Positions 8,915-19,125 of a stretch of 64,000 bases of DNA are shown piece by piece; position 1 is the first letter of the stretch, and each line of letters opens with the position of its first letter. The notes beneath the pieces were generated by a model. The model had not been told where the DNA came from. It was given only the letters and a program-made list of their open reading frames with translations, and searched no databases. The position numbers and the translations under genes are program-made. Origin of the DNA: JACKOB01 sp024234575 (GTDB lineage Bacteria; Pseudomonadota; Gammaproteobacteria; Pseudomonadales; Oleiphilaceae); assembly GCA_051208035.1 (NCBI GenBank), contig JBPJFZ010000001.1, positions 434,001 to 498,000 on the forward strand, given 5' to 3'.

Positions 8915-11900
8915 TTACATCGCTGCCAAGGCGGCCGCTTCTTCAACATCCACCGAGACTAATCGGGACACGCCTGGTTCATGCATCGTTACCCCCATTA
9001 GCTGATCAGCCATTTCCATGGCAATTTTATTATGGGATATAAAGATAAACTGTACCTGCTCTGACATTTCTTTGACCATCTTTGCATAACGACCAACGTT
9101 AGCGTCATCCAGCGGTGCATCAACCTCATCCAGCATACAAAATGGAGCAGGATTCAGGTGAAAAATTGAGAACACCAAGGCGATTGCGGTAAGCGCTTTT
9201 TCACCTCCCGAAAGCAAGTGTATTGTACTGTTTTTCTTACCCGGCGGACGCGCCATTATCGCCACCCCGGTTTCGAGAAGATCATCCCCCGTTAACTCCA
9301 GATACGCGCTACCACCACCAAACACTTTGGGAAATAACGTTTGCAATCCGCCATTTACCTTGTCATAGGTTTCTTTAAACTTAGCGCGTGTTTCTTTGTC
9401 GATTTTACGAATAGCCCCTTCTAGCGTGGCAATCGCTTCGACTAAATCGTTGTTCTGCTCATCCAGGTATTCTTTGCGTTCTTTCTGAATTTTATATTCT
9501 TCTATGGCAGCAAGATTAATTGCTCCCAATCGCTGCACCCTTGCGGCAATTTTTGTAACCTCTTCTTCCCAATCAGGAAGCGTTGCACCAGCAGGCAACG
9601 CATCTAAAACAGATGTAAGTTCGTAATTTTCTTCTTTTAGCTGATCTCTAAGGCCATTTCTTTTTATCTCCAACGCTTGAGACTCCATCCGGATGTCCTG
9701 CAATACGTTTCGCAATGTCTGAACCCGCTGCTCAATATTCTGCCGGTTATTTTCATCCGCTCGTAAATCTGCATCAACCTGTTCAAGTGCTTGTCGAGCC
9801 AATAGTAGCAACTCTTCTTCTTTTACTCTTTTTTCTAGGGCTTCTTCAAGTGCAACACGCATATCTTCTAAAGGATGGTCAACTTCAGCTTGCGCCAATG
9901 CCAGGTCTTCTAATTTATCTTGCAGGCGTTGTAACTGAACATCCGATTTCTCTGCGTTTTTCCCCAGTGCATTCTTTTCGGCTTCAAGGCTTTGTAACTG
10001 CAACTGCAACTGGTGCACTTTATCCTTATCATGCCGGGCTTTTTGGCGCAGGTTATCGAGCCGCTCCCTCAGATGATCGCGCTCTTGCAGCATTTGCTCT
10101 TTCTGCTCAGCAAATACTTCTACTTCTTCCAATGCTTCTTGCCATACGAATCGACTATCTGTGAGCTGATTTTTCTCATGTTCTAACTGCAAATCGGCAT
10201 CTTCAAGCGCGGCGGAAATATCTCTGATTCTTGAAGTGATCTGCTCTTGTCGTGCCTCAATGGCGGTCAAACGATTACTGATTGACGACTTATCTTTTTG
10301 TAAGGATGTGAGACTATGAGTCACCGCTTCGCGTTGCTGCTCCAAGTCTGCTATGGCGGTTTTAGAAGCATTCATCGCGGCCATAGATTGCTCTAAACAC
10401 TGCATCACATCTTCTAGACGCTGTGCATAGCGATCCAGCTCTCGCTGACGATGCAACGCGCCGGAAGCGGGATCTTCAGTATCCGGAAAACTAATCCAGC
10501 AATCCCCAAGCAACGTCCCGTCTTTACAAACAACACTTTGGGTTTCATCCAACCCAGTCTGAATCGCCAGCGCCTCAGACAAACTACTTGCCAATAAAAT
10601 TTGGCTTGCCACACCCGTCAGACCAGAAGCAGGAGATATTACGTCAGCCAGTGAAATCGCCGGAGTCTTCCGTTGGTACTGGGTATGCGCACCAATGCCA
10701 GAAACCAGCGTCAACCCTGAAGAGCTAACCTGCCGACCCTCAACATGCAACGCTAACGAAGGTACGAAAAACCCTTTCAGATAAAATCTTAGGGCACTTT
10801 CTGCGGCCTGTTCCCAACCCTCGCTCACAGAAAGAAGCTCAACAACTCTCGCCGCAGATTCCAAGCCGTTTGCTTTCAATAGTGCGTCAAAGTCAGCACG
10901 CTCATTGCCCATTGCAGACATTTGTAATGCAGACAAAGAAGCAATGGTACCCTGTAATGTCTGGCTTTCTGCTCGAAGAGAGGCTACTTTCTGCTCGTCA
11001 TTTTCGAAACGATCCCGTTTTTCGAAAATAGAGGATAGCACCTCCTCTTTCTCAATCAGCAGCTCTTCCTCCTGAGCATCGAGCATCAAAATCTGCTCCC
11101 GGCCTGCTTCGACCTCTTCTGCCGAAACCTGGGCCTCTAGCAACTGAAGCTCACCAGACAGCCTTGCCATTTGTTCTTCAGTTTTACGAATGTTTGCTTC
11201 AAACTGTTGAATTCTCGACTGCTCTACTTCTGCCTTCTTTCTGGACTCGGCCGAGTTTAAATTGAATTCATCCCACCGGTTTTGCCAACCGTGCATGGAC
11301 TCTTCTTGAGATATAAGCTCGATGGCAACCTCTTCTGAGATAGCGCTTTGCTCTTCAAGCACAGGTGACAATTCTTCCAACGCGGCGGAAACTTCTTCAT
11401 AGCGATGCGTCTCAGCGGCAATTTCCCGATTTAGATCATCGACCTGTGCGTTAGTTTCGTGCTTGTCTTTTTGCAACTGAAGCAATCGGTCTTTTTGATG
11501 ACGAATACTCTGCTCGAGTTTCGCAATCTCTGCCCCTGCGGCATAAAAAGAGGCCTGAATCTGATTAAACTCATCATTCTTGGCGGTATGGACCAACCTT
11601 AGTTCTTCAATTCGAGACTCATGGGATACACGCTCGGTGACAGAGCGCTCTAACTCAAGCTCGGCTTCAGAAATATTGCCTTGTTTTTCCTGCACCAGCG
11701 CATCTATTTCAAGCCAGCGCAAGGCCGAAATCTGCGCTTTCTTTAACCGTTCTTCTGCTTTTAGTTCAGTATATTTCTCTGCAGACTGTGCCTGACGATA
11801 AAGATGTTGCAGCTGGCGCTCGAGCTCATCTCTAATATCAGTGAGACGTTCAAGGTTTTCAAGGGTACGCTTGAGGCGGCTTTCTGTTTCTTTTCTGCGC

Positions 11901-12424
11901 TCTTTATACTTCGATATACCGGCCGCTTCTTCTATAAAGATCCGCAGTTCTTCCGGTTTTGACTCGATAAGTTTACTGATCATTCCCTGTTCAATAATGG
12001 CATAACTTCGAGGGCCTAACCCTGTCCCGAGGAAGATATCGGTAATATCACGGCGACGGCATTTGGTACCATTAAGATAGTAATCCGAGGTAGCATCACG
12101 GGTAACTTTGCGGCGAATGGATATTTCGGAGAAACGCGCATACTCACCGGCAAGTTTGCCTTCAGTATTGTCGAAAATAAGCTCAATTGACGCCTGACCA
12201 ACAGGTTTCCGCGTTGTCGCGCCGTTAAAAATGACATCTGTCATCGACTCACCACGCAAGTTTTTGGCAGAACTCTCCCCCATCACCCAGCGAACAGCGT
12301 CAATGATATTTGATTTGCCACACCCATTAGGGCCAACGACCGCTGTGAGATTTGTAGGGAAAGGCACCGTTGTGGGGTCCACAAACGATTTAAACCCGGC
12401 TAACTTAATTGATTTTAAACGCAT
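8915..12424 (-). CDS. smc: Chromosome segregation ATPase SMC
   Basis: Condensin ATPase that organises and segregates the chromosome with ScpA and ScpB. The protein has 1169 residues, as usual for gammaproteobacterial SMC. The N-terminal head has the Walker A motif GPNGCGKSN (about residues 32-40). Two long coiled-coil arms flank a hinge domain roughly in residues 515-640 (GLTLVSGIGAH, VVCKDGTLLGD). The C-terminal head carries the ABC signature LLSGGEKALTA and Walker B FCMLDEVDAPLDD. Glu- and Gln-rich heptads are plain throughout the arms. The ScpA and ScpB partners are encoded about 37 kb away in this window. The gene starts 11 bases downstream of the gntR stop, so they are probably co-transcribed. 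Confidence 0.98.
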   Translation of the reverse strand: MRLKSIKLAGFKSFVDPTTVPFPTNLTAVVGPNGCGKSNIIDAVRWVMGESSAKNLRGESMTDVIFNGATTRKPVGQASIELIFDNTEGKLAGEYARFSEISIRRKVTRDATSDYYLNGTKCRRRDITDIFLGTGLGPRSYAIIEQGMISKLIESKPEELRIFIEEAAGISKYKERRKETESRLKRTLENLERLTDIRDELERQLQHLYRQAQSAEKYTELKAEERLKKAQISALRWLEIDALVQEKQGNISEAELELERSVTERVSHESRIEELRLVHTAKNDEFNQIQASFYAAGAEIAKLEQSIRHQKDRLLQLQKDKHETNAQVDDLNREIAAETHRYEEVSAALEELSPVLEEQSAISEEVAIELISQEESMHGWQNRWDEFNLNSAESRKKAEVEQSRIQQFEANIRKTEEQMARLSGELQLLEAQVSAEEVEAGREQILMLDAQEEELLIEKEEVLSSIFEKRDRFENDEQKVASLRAESQTLQGTIASLSALQMSAMGNERADFDALLKANGLESAARVVELLSVSEGWEQAAESALRFYLKGFFVPSLALHVEGRQVSSSGLTLVSGIGAHTQYQRKTPAISLADVISPASGLTGVASQILLASSLSEALAIQTGLDETQSVVCKDGTLLGDCWISFPDTEDPASGALHRQRELDRYAQRLEDVMQCLEQSMAAMNASKTAIADLEQQREAVTHSLTSLQKDKSSISNRLTAIEARQEQITSRIRDISAALEDADLQLEHEKNQLTDSRFVWQEALEEVEVFAEQKEQMLQERDHLRERLDNLRQKARHDKDKVHQLQLQLQSLEAEKNALGKNAEKSDVQLQRLQDKLEDLALAQAEVDHPLEDMRVALEEALEKRVKEEELLLLARQALEQVDADLRADENNRQNIEQRVQTLRNVLQDIRMESQALEIKRNGLRDQLKEENYELTSVLDALPAGATLPDWEEEVTKIAARVQRLGAINLAAIEEYKIQKERKEYLDEQNNDLVEAIATLEGAIRKIDKETRAKFKETYDKVNGGLQTLFPKVFGGGSAYLELTGDDLLETGVAIMARPPGKKNSTIHLLSGGEKALTAIALVFSIFHLNPAPFCMLDEVDAPLDDANVGRYAKMVKEMSEQVQFIFISHNKIAMEMADQLMGVTMHEPGVSRLVSVDVEEAAALAAM

Positions 12425-12435
12425 AACACCCTTAT

Positions 12436-13122
12436 CTACCGTAGCATTGCCGCAGCATCAGTTAGCTCTTGCAAAACACCTAACACCAAAGCACGCTGAT
12501 GATCACCATAGACTTTAATAACGCGGTTGATCTTTACCGACTCACGACTCTGCACACTTACAACTAAATCATTATAAAAACGAACCGTTTGCAGCTTCTC
12601 ATCTCTGCGCCGACTTAAAGAGAGGTAATAGGTTCGTGCGATTGCCGGACGAAAATTAGCCAATGTCTCCTCGAGGTAGGGGTTTTCAACCACCTGGTGA
12701 GCATTGGTGATTAATTCAAACCCTGCGTCGATGAATTCATCCAACGGAGTATCTGCTGCCTCAGCCATCCTGTTTACTACTCTTAACTGCTCCAACATGG
12801 GCCTTAAATCATGCCCCTGCCACTTATCTGCCAGCTTATTACCCAACATAATCAATAAGTAAATATACATATCATAAAGCGAGCTAATTAATTCCGCCGA
12901 CAATGCAGACACCACTGCGCCGCGGCGCGGGTAAATATTAATCAAGTGGCGACGCTCAAGAATTAACAGTGCTTCTCTAACCGAGCCTCGGCTAACGTCA
13001 AGTTCGCCAGCAATCTTTAACTCTTGAATCCGTTCTTTGGGCTTTAAAGCACCACAAATGATTTTTTTACCAAGATGCTGAGCAATTTGCTCTGAGAGGC
13101 TATCTGGCGCTTGAAAATTCAT
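12436..13122 (-). CDS. GntR-family (FadR/FCD type) transcriptional regulator
   Basis: The protein has 228 residues. The N-terminal winged helix-turn-helix (about residues 8-75) shows the GntR pattern: LGKKIICGALKPKERIQE followed by LDVSRGSVREALLILERRHL. The rest is an all-helical ligand-binding domain of FCD type (about residues 85-220). The Asp/His metal-binding residues of typical FCD domains are poorly preserved: the D-x2-F-H block reads DAGFE, and the second His region reads RFYND. It may therefore bind an organic ligand without metal, or be structurally diverged. A GntR gene next to smc is also known in Pseudomonas. Its target genes are not known; autoregulation of gntR-smc is only a guess. 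Confidence 0.88.
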   Translation of the reverse strand: MNFQAPDSLSEQIAQHLGKKIICGALKPKERIQELKIAGELDVSRGSVREALLILERRHLINIYPRRGAVVSALSAELISSLYDMYIYLLIMLGNKLADKWQGHDLRPMLEQLRVVNRMAEAADTPLDEFIDAGFELITNAHQVVENPYLEETLANFRPAIARTYYLSLSRRRDEKLQTVRFYNDLVVSVQSRESVKINRVIKVYGDHQRALVLGVLQELTDAAAMLR

Positions 13123-13488
13123 TAGTTCCTCTCACAATATAGCGTCAAAATATTGGGCGAAATTCTACCACATTAGAAAAACGTAACGCATTCTAAAGCG
13201 ATATAAATAGTCACCATTAGCCAGCAACAGATTACAGCTTCCTAAAAAAGTGACATTTAGACAGCGAACACATTCTCAAAAGAACGTCAGATTCCCGTCA
13301 TTTATTTATTTATGATGCTTTGATAAACATGAATATGGCGCCATATTTTTGTTCTTTATTTAAACATCAGATCAAAGATATCCTCTATCGCATTGTTATA
13401 TATCGAAATAATATTTTTGGCATAAATATCGCTTATTACCGCCTACAGAGGCAGAACATTGCCGTGTTTTTAAAGCGGGAGTAAAGAG
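13123..13488. other. Intergenic region between gntR and a diguanylate cyclase gene
   Basis: This 366-base stretch separates two divergent genes and should hold both promoters. It is AT-rich, especially about 13300-13440, with several poly-A/T runs. I see no convincing ORF, tRNA or terminator, and no promoter strong enough to assign. The downstream gene has a good ribosome binding site (GGGAG, 7 bases before the ATG at 13489). Confidence 0.5.
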
Positions 13489-14433
13489 ATGAGCGGTAAC
13501 CATCCAAAAGCGGAAACGATTGATTTCACTAAGGCGCGGCTAGTGTCGACCTTTAATGAGCTGAGCAAACAAATTCAGACACCTGAAGACAAAGTTTCCA
13601 GACTCGCTCGACGACTACAAACCAGCCTGGATGTCGCAGCGGTTATCCGAATTTTTTGCGAAGAGCTGTCTAGTTTCGTGTCTTTCGATCACTATGAATT
13701 TTATTCCAAACTTCACGGCATCCAATTAGGGTCCGAGAAAAAAGCCGTACATTCATGCGACTACGCCCTCACCTTAGCAACCGAGTCACTTGGCCACATT
13801 TGCTTTACCCGCAGCAAAAAATTTAAAGAGGAAGAGTTGTCGATAATCGAGCACCTGCTCGGCACACTCGTTTACCCTCTGCGCAATGCCATACTATACA
13901 AACAGGCACTGGACGCAGCGTTAACCGACGCCCTGACCAATGCTGGCAACAAACGCGCTCTGGACGCTCAACTGCACAGAGAAGCTGAATTGTCGCGTCG
14001 GCATGAAACACCACTTTCCGTCATCGTTTTCGACCTTGATCGATTCAAGCGCATCAACGATACCTTTGGCCACGCTGCTGGCGATGAAGTATTGAAGCTT
14101 GTGGTCAAATGCATCGCCGACAATGCCCGCAAATGTGATATGTGCTTCCGAGCCGGTGGTGAAGAATTTACTTTGGTGCTCAACGGCACCCACCAGGCAG
14201 GCGCAAGAATCATTGCAGAACGTATCCGAAAAAGAATTGAAGACACTCGCTTCTATTATTCAGATAAAGAAATTCCAGTCACGATAAGCATGGGCACGGC
14301 AACCTTTCGTGAAAACGAAACCATTGCTGAGTTGATGGAACGTGCCGACAAGGCACTTTATCGCGCAAAACAGGATGGTCGCAATAAAGTCTACTCAGCC
14401 GAAGCGCTAGAGAGAAAAAAAATCGCACACTAA
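13489..14433 (+). CDS. Diguanylate cyclase with N-terminal GAF-like sensor domain
   Basis: Makes cyclic di-GMP from two GTP. The protein has 314 residues, with no membrane segment or signal peptide, so it is cytoplasmic. Residues 20-145 look like a GAF-type sensor region (LQTSLDVAAVIRIFCEELSS; FTRSKKFKEEELSIIEHL). The GGDEF domain covers about residues 150-305, starting at LTDALTNAGNKRALD, with the substrate motif FDLDRFKRINDTFGH and active-site GGEEF. The sequence RKCD sits exactly five residues before GGEEF, matching the RxxD allosteric inhibition site. The cyclase therefore looks active and subject to product inhibition. It is a single gene, divergent from gntR and convergent with cysS. 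The sensed signal is unknown. Confidence 0.93.
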   Translation: MSGNHPKAETIDFTKARLVSTFNELSKQIQTPEDKVSRLARRLQTSLDVAAVIRIFCEELSSFVSFDHYEFYSKLHGIQLGSEKKAVHSCDYALTLATESLGHICFTRSKKFKEEELSIIEHLLGTLVYPLRNAILYKQALDAALTDALTNAGNKRALDAQLHREAELSRRHETPLSVIVFDLDRFKRINDTFGHAAGDEVLKLVVKCIADNARKCDMCFRAGGEEFTLVLNGTHQAGARIIAERIRKRIEDTRFYYSDKEIPVTISMGTATFRENETIAELMERADKALYRAKQDGRNKVYSAEALERKKIAH

Positions 14434-14515
14434 ACAATCAACCTCAGTGCCTTATCTGGCGATATCAAATTGAACGCAAGACAGGCACAAGGTTATGAAG
14501 GTGGTATATCAAAAC

Positions 14516-15898
14516 CTATACACGGCGCCAGGTTGTGCCATCACGACTATCATCCAGAATCACCCCTTTATCTTTAAGCTCATCACGTACACGGTCCGAT
14601 TCAGCCCAGTTTTTTTCAACCCGGGCCTGTTTACGTTGCTCAATAAGGGCAAGAATTTCAGCCTCAGAAATGGCACCTTCATCAGCACTTCTCGTAAAAA
14701 AGTCTTCTGCGGAGCACTGCAAAATCCCTAATATCCCCCCCAAACGCTTTAGTGTCGCAAGCAGTTGAGGCAACTCTGTAGCACCCTCAGTCTTAGCTTT
14801 ATTAATATCCTTCACCAATTCGAATAACACCGACAACGCTAAAGGCGTATTAAAGTCATCATTCATCGCCTGCTGAAAACGCTGCTGATAGCTTTCAATA
14901 ATTTCGCATTCGGCTATTGCTTCACCCCGCATGGCGTTATAAAGGCGTCCGAGCGCCGCCACAGCCTCTTGCAGACTGTCTTCTGAATAATCAACCTGAC
15001 TGCGGTAGTGACTACTAATCAAGAAATAACGAATTACTTCGGGGTCATATTTTTCCATGACATCACGAATAGTAAAGAAGTTACCCAGTGACTTAGACAT
15101 TTTCTCTTTATTAACGCGAACAGCACCTGCATGCATCCAGCAGTTAACAAATTTTTCCCCGGTTGCCGCCTCTGATTGTGCGATTTCGTTTTCATGGTGG
15201 GGAAACTTTAAATCTGGACCACCACCATGGATATCAAAGGTGTTACCCAGGCAATGAGTGGACATTGCCGAGCACTCGATATGCCACCCCGGACGACCTT
15301 CCCCCCAAGGAGAGGGCCAGGATGCCTCCCCCGCTTTGGCTGACTTCCATAAAACAAAGTCCATGGGGTTTCTTTTAATTTGCGAGGCTTCAACCCGCGC
15401 GCCCACCAACAACTCGTCAAGTTTCTTCTTACTTAGCTGACCGTACTCCGGAAACTTCTCGATACTAAAGTAAACATCGCCATTTTCGACCGCATAAGCG
15501 ACATCTTTGGCAATCAGCGTTTCTATCATGTCAATTATCTGGTGCATACACAGCGTGGCGCGGGGTTCGCTGGTTGGCGCAATAACCCCCAGCCGGCGCT
15601 CATCTTCATGCATGGCATCAATGAAGCGAGCAGTTAAAGCATCAAAAGGCTCGTTATTCTCGGCCGCCCGGTTGAATATTTTATCGTCTACGTCGGTGAT
15701 ATTGCGCACGTAATTAACGTCATATCCGATATAGCGCAAGTAACGCACGATCACATCAAATGTCACCATGACCCTGGCATGCCCGATGTGGCAATAGTCG
15801 TAGACCGTCATGCCACAGACATACATTTTAATTTTACCGGGCTCCAGTGGAACGAAGGGGGCTTTTTCCTGGGTCAGGCTATTATAAATTTCTAACAC
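14516..15898 (-). CDS. cysS: Cysteinyl-tRNA synthetase
   Basis: Charges tRNA-Cys with cysteine. The protein has 460 residues, the standard bacterial length. The class I signatures are present: CHIGHARV (HIGH motif) and EKMSKSLG (KMSKS). The zinc ligands of the family are visible in VCGMTVYDYC, WHIECSAMS and HHENE. The C-terminus GTTWRRV matches the family end. The start codon is GTG at 15898: the family N-terminus (V/M)LEIYNSLT begins there, and no upstream ATG is suitable. A purine-rich AAGAGA precedes it. It lies 56 bases downstream of glnS on the same strand, so the two synthetases may form a short operon. Confidence 0.98.
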   Translation of the reverse strand: MLEIYNSLTQEKAPFVPLEPGKIKMYVCGMTVYDYCHIGHARVMVTFDVIVRYLRYIGYDVNYVRNITDVDDKIFNRAAENNEPFDALTARFIDAMHEDERRLGVIAPTSEPRATLCMHQIIDMIETLIAKDVAYAVENGDVYFSIEKFPEYGQLSKKKLDELLVGARVEASQIKRNPMDFVLWKSAKAGEASWPSPWGEGRPGWHIECSAMSTHCLGNTFDIHGGGPDLKFPHHENEIAQSEAATGEKFVNCWMHAGAVRVNKEKMSKSLGNFFTIRDVMEKYDPEVIRYFLISSHYRSQVDYSEDSLQEAVAALGRLYNAMRGEAIAECEIIESYQQRFQQAMNDDFNTPLALSVLFELVKDINKAKTEGATELPQLLATLKRLGGILGILQCSAEDFFTRSADEGAISEAEILALIEQRKQARVEKNWAESDRVRDELKDKGVILDDSRDGTTWRRV

Positions 15899-15954
15899 GA
15901 GTTTTCTCTTTTAATAAACCAATGATGACAAACAGCAGAGCGTTGACAGGGTAA

Positions 15955-17634
15955 TTAATTACCCTGTTTTTCCCACGTATCCCTTAAGGTAACTGTGCGG
16001 TTATAGACCAGTTTACCTTCAGAGGAAGAGCTATCAACACAGAAATAGCCTTCGCGTTCAAACTGATAAGGCAATGACGCGGCAATATTAGATAAAGACA
16101 TTTCACCCTTTGCATGTTCAAGCACTTGCAATGAGTCCGGATTGATCAACTGCACAAAATCTTCTGCAGCCTTCCCCGAGTCCGGGCTTTCATCGGTAAA
16201 CAACCTATCGTACAACCGAACAGTAAGATCGACATTTTCTACCGAACTTACCCAGTGGATAACACCGCTGGCTTTGTAGCCAACCGGATTGACACCCAAA
16301 GTTTTGTTATCATAACTGGCAATAATTTCTGTGACATTACCTGCTGCATCTTTAACAACTTCCTCACAGGTGATGACATAACCACCGCGCATACGAACAG
16401 ACCCGCCCGGCGCTAATCGCTTCCACTTCTTTGGTGGCTCTTCAGCGAAGTCTTCCTGATCTATTAACAGATCTTTACGCCAATAGACTGTCCTTTCTCC
16501 CATTTCCGGAAAGTTAGGGTGCACCGGGACACTTAACGCCTCAACCTTGTCTTCAGGATAATTACTGAGCGTCAGCTTAATCGGCCTTAATACACACATT
16601 GCCCGCGGCGCGCGCTCATTAAGATCTTCTCTGATGGCAAATTCCAGCATCGACACATCCACGACACCCTCGCTGCGCGTGACGCCTATGGCTTCGCAAA
16701 AACTACGGATGGATTCAGGGGTAAAACCCCGTCGGCGCATCCCGGCGATGGTTGGCATTCTCGGATCGTCCCACCCATCCACACGCTTTTCATCCACCAA
16801 ACGCTTTAACTTGCGCTTACTGGTGACGGTGTAGTTTAGATTCAGTCGGGCAAATTCTATTTGTTGTGGATGGCATGGAATAGTGATGTTGTCCAGCACC
16901 CAATCATAAAGTGGTCGATGCCCTTCAAATTCGAGTGTGCACAATGAATGGGTTATACCTTCCAAGGCATCAGAAATAGGATGCGTAAAATCGTACATGG
17001 GATAAACACACCAAGCCTTTCCGGTTTGATGATGTTCAATATGCCGGATGCGATAAAGAATCGGATCGCGCATATTCATATTTGGCGATGACATATCGAT
17101 CTTCGCCCTTAATACATGCGTCCCATCAGGAAACTCACCAGCTCGCATCCGCTGAAACAGGTCGAGGTTTTCTTCGATCGAGCGCTCGCGAAAAGGGCTG
17201 TTCTTGCCGGCTTCTTTTAATGTGCCTCTGTATTCGGACGCCTGATCCGCCGTCAGACTACAAACATAGGCTTTGCCTTTTCCAATCAACTCCAAGGCAA
17301 AATCGAATAGCTGCTGAAAATACTCGGAAGCGTAACGCACCTCACCTTCCCAGGAAAAACCCAGCCACTCGACATCCTTTTTGATGGCGTCAATATAGGT
17401 TTGCTCTTCTTTTTCAGGGTTGGTGTCATCAAAGCGAAGGTTACAAGCACCTTGCGCGTATGACTGCGCCAAACCAAAGTTAAGACAAATCGACTTGGCG
17501 TGTCCTACGTGGAGAAAGCCGTTGGGCTCTGGCGGAAAACGCGTATGCACTTTACCTGCATGTTTCCCGTCCGCAACGTCTTTTTCGACAATGTTTTTAA
17601 TAAAATTATTAGCTGTTCTAGTTTCTTTAGTCAT
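15955..17634 (-). CDS. glnS: Glutaminyl-tRNA synthetase
   Basis: Charges tRNA-Gln directly with glutamine. The protein has 559 residues, as expected for bacterial GlnRS. The HIGH region reads PPEPNGFLHVGHAKS and the KMSKS counterpart VTSKRKLKRL. The catalytic domain holds FDDTNPEKEE. Two C-terminal beta-barrels form the anticodon-binding region, ending in FEREGYFCVDSSSS and FNRTVTLRDTW-like sequence. Nothing is missing. It is divergent from ppiB across a 243-base region and is followed by cysS. The 56-base gap between the two synthetases has no clear terminator. Confidence 0.98.
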   Translation of the reverse strand: MTKETRTANNFIKNIVEKDVADGKHAGKVHTRFPPEPNGFLHVGHAKSICLNFGLAQSYAQGACNLRFDDTNPEKEEQTYIDAIKKDVEWLGFSWEGEVRYASEYFQQLFDFALELIGKGKAYVCSLTADQASEYRGTLKEAGKNSPFRERSIEENLDLFQRMRAGEFPDGTHVLRAKIDMSSPNMNMRDPILYRIRHIEHHQTGKAWCVYPMYDFTHPISDALEGITHSLCTLEFEGHRPLYDWVLDNITIPCHPQQIEFARLNLNYTVTSKRKLKRLVDEKRVDGWDDPRMPTIAGMRRRGFTPESIRSFCEAIGVTRSEGVVDVSMLEFAIREDLNERAPRAMCVLRPIKLTLSNYPEDKVEALSVPVHPNFPEMGERTVYWRKDLLIDQEDFAEEPPKKWKRLAPGGSVRMRGGYVITCEEVVKDAAGNVTEIIASYDNKTLGVNPVGYKASGVIHWVSSVENVDLTVRLYDRLFTDESPDSGKAAEDFVQLINPDSLQVLEHAKGEMSLSNIAASLPYQFEREGYFCVDSSSSEGKLVYNRTVTLRDTWEKQGN

Positions 17635-17877
17635 AAACCTTTCGCAAGATAGTCAATCGCAAGCAGCGCATTATAGAGGGAAACAATTTTTTTTGTTACT
17701 TTAACGATAAATTATGAAATTCGAAGCTGAATTTAATAAACTAGCCCGCTTAATTTAGTCATCGGTTACTTTTTTGTATAAATATTAAGCGAAAGTTATC
17801 GATCAGGCATTAATTCTGCCAACAACAAACAACGCATTACCTAAAAACTTTAACTTATTATCAGACCGGAACTATTT

Positions 17878-18378
17878 ATGATCGTATTGAATACTAACCA
17901 CGGTAAAATAACTTTAAAACTCGACCACGAAAAAGCCCCTGTTACTGCTAAAAATTTCGAGCAATACGTAACAGAAGGTTATTACAACGGGCTGATATTC
18001 CACCGCGTGATCAACAACTTCATGATTCAAGGTGGCGGTTTTGAGCCCGATATGTCACCAAGAAAAACCCGTGAGCCAATTCAAAACGAAGCCAACAACG
18101 GCCTGAGTAACAAAAAAGGCACCGTCGCTATGGCTCGCACCATGGACCCACACTCAGCCAGCGCGCAATTCTTTATCAATGTCGCAGACAACGGATTTCT
18201 GGACCACAGCGCCAAGACAATGGAAGGTTGGGGATATGCTGTGTTCGGTGAAGTAGTTGAAGGACAAGACATTGTTAACAAAATCAAAGATGTGCCAACA
18301 ACCATGAAAGCGGGCCATCAGGACGTGCCTGCAGAACCCGTTATTATCGAATCAGCCGAAGTAATTGCTGACGCTTGA
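17878..18378 (+). CDS. ppiB: Peptidyl-prolyl cis-trans isomerase B (cyclophilin)
   Basis: Catalyses cis-trans isomerisation of X-Pro bonds during protein folding. The 166-residue protein is a single cyclophilin domain, starting MIVLNTNHGKITLKL, with no signal peptide, so it is the cytoplasmic PpiB type. Active-site elements are visible: FHRVINNFMIQGG (with the catalytic Arg) and the ASAQFFINV block. The stop overlaps the lpxH start (TGATG), giving translational coupling. The ppiB-lpxH order, often with cysS and glnS close by on the other strand, is common in gammaproteobacteria. Confidence 0.97.
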   Translation: MIVLNTNHGKITLKLDHEKAPVTAKNFEQYVTEGYYNGLIFHRVINNFMIQGGGFEPDMSPRKTREPIQNEANNGLSNKKGTVAMARTMDPHSASAQFFINVADNGFLDHSAKTMEGWGYAVFGEVVEGQDIVNKIKDVPTTMKAGHQDVPAEPVIIESAEVIADA

Positions 18379-19112
18379 TGATGAGCACTTTATTCATTTC
18401 CGATTTACATCTGGAAGAGTCGCGTCGGGATATCACCGACGCTTTTCTTGCATTTTTACAATCGAAAGCAAAAGAAGCCGAGGCGCTTTATATTCTCGGT
18501 GATTTTTTCGAATCCTGGATAGGCGATGATGAGCATTCACCTCTTCAGGTCGAAGTGCTTGGCGCACTTAAATCATACACCGATGCTGGCCATCAGCTTT
18601 TCTTTATGCATGGCAATCGTGACTTCCTGATTGGCGAAGGGTTTGCTGCCGAAACTGGCGCCACCTTGCTGCACGACCCATGCGTCATCGACCTTTATGG
18701 CGACAGAGTGATATTGCTACATGGCGACAGTTTGTGTACCCGAGATATCGGCTACATGAACTTTCGAAAAAATATGCGCAACCCTGAGTGGCAACGGCTA
18801 TTTCTCATTCGCCCCTTACAAGACCGCAGGACAACAGCGCAGCAGTTGCGCGCCATCAGCAGGGCTAAAAACAAGGGTAAGAAAGAAGAGATAATGGATG
18901 TCACGCCGGAAGAAGTAATCAAGACAATGGAAGACCAGCAGGTGACGAAAATGATCCATGGCCACACTCATCGACCCGCGCGCCATTTAGTAGCACTGAC
19001 TAATGGCACAACGGGAGAGCGTATTGTTCTGGGCGACTGGGACCACTCGATTTGGTACCTCGAAGCCCATCAAAATGGCGACTGGCAGTTACACTCGAAA
19101 GCGCTTGCTTAA
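18378..19112 (+). CDS. lpxH: UDP-2,3-diacylglucosamine pyrophosphohydrolase LpxH
   Basis: Fourth step of lipid A synthesis: hydrolyses UDP-2,3-diacylglucosamine to lipid X and UMP at the inner membrane. The 244-residue protein has the calcineurin-like metal motifs in order: DLHLEE, GDFFESWIGDD, HGNRDF, LHGDS and HGHTHRPA. Two ATG codons (18378 and 18381) are adjacent, and a TTG lies just upstream; the ATG sharing a base with the ppiB stop is preferred because of coupling. It is convergent with miaE, with only 13 bases between the stops. Confidence 0.97.
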   Translation: MMSTLFISDLHLEESRRDITDAFLAFLQSKAKEAEALYILGDFFESWIGDDEHSPLQVEVLGALKSYTDAGHQLFFMHGNRDFLIGEGFAAETGATLLHDPCVIDLYGDRVILLHGDSLCTRDIGYMNFRKNMRNPEWQRLFLIRPLQDRRTTAQQLRAISRAKNKGKKEEIMDVTPEEVIKTMEDQQVTKMIHGHTHRPARHLVALTNGTTGERIVLGDWDHSIWYLEAHQNGDWQLHSKALA

Positions 19113-19125
19113 GTGTTACATTGCC

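Noticed and set aside
9715..10164. 149-residue open frame on the + strand inside smc
   Set aside because: Antisense to the SMC coiled coil; leucine-rich because Glu/Gln codons read as Leu on the other strand.
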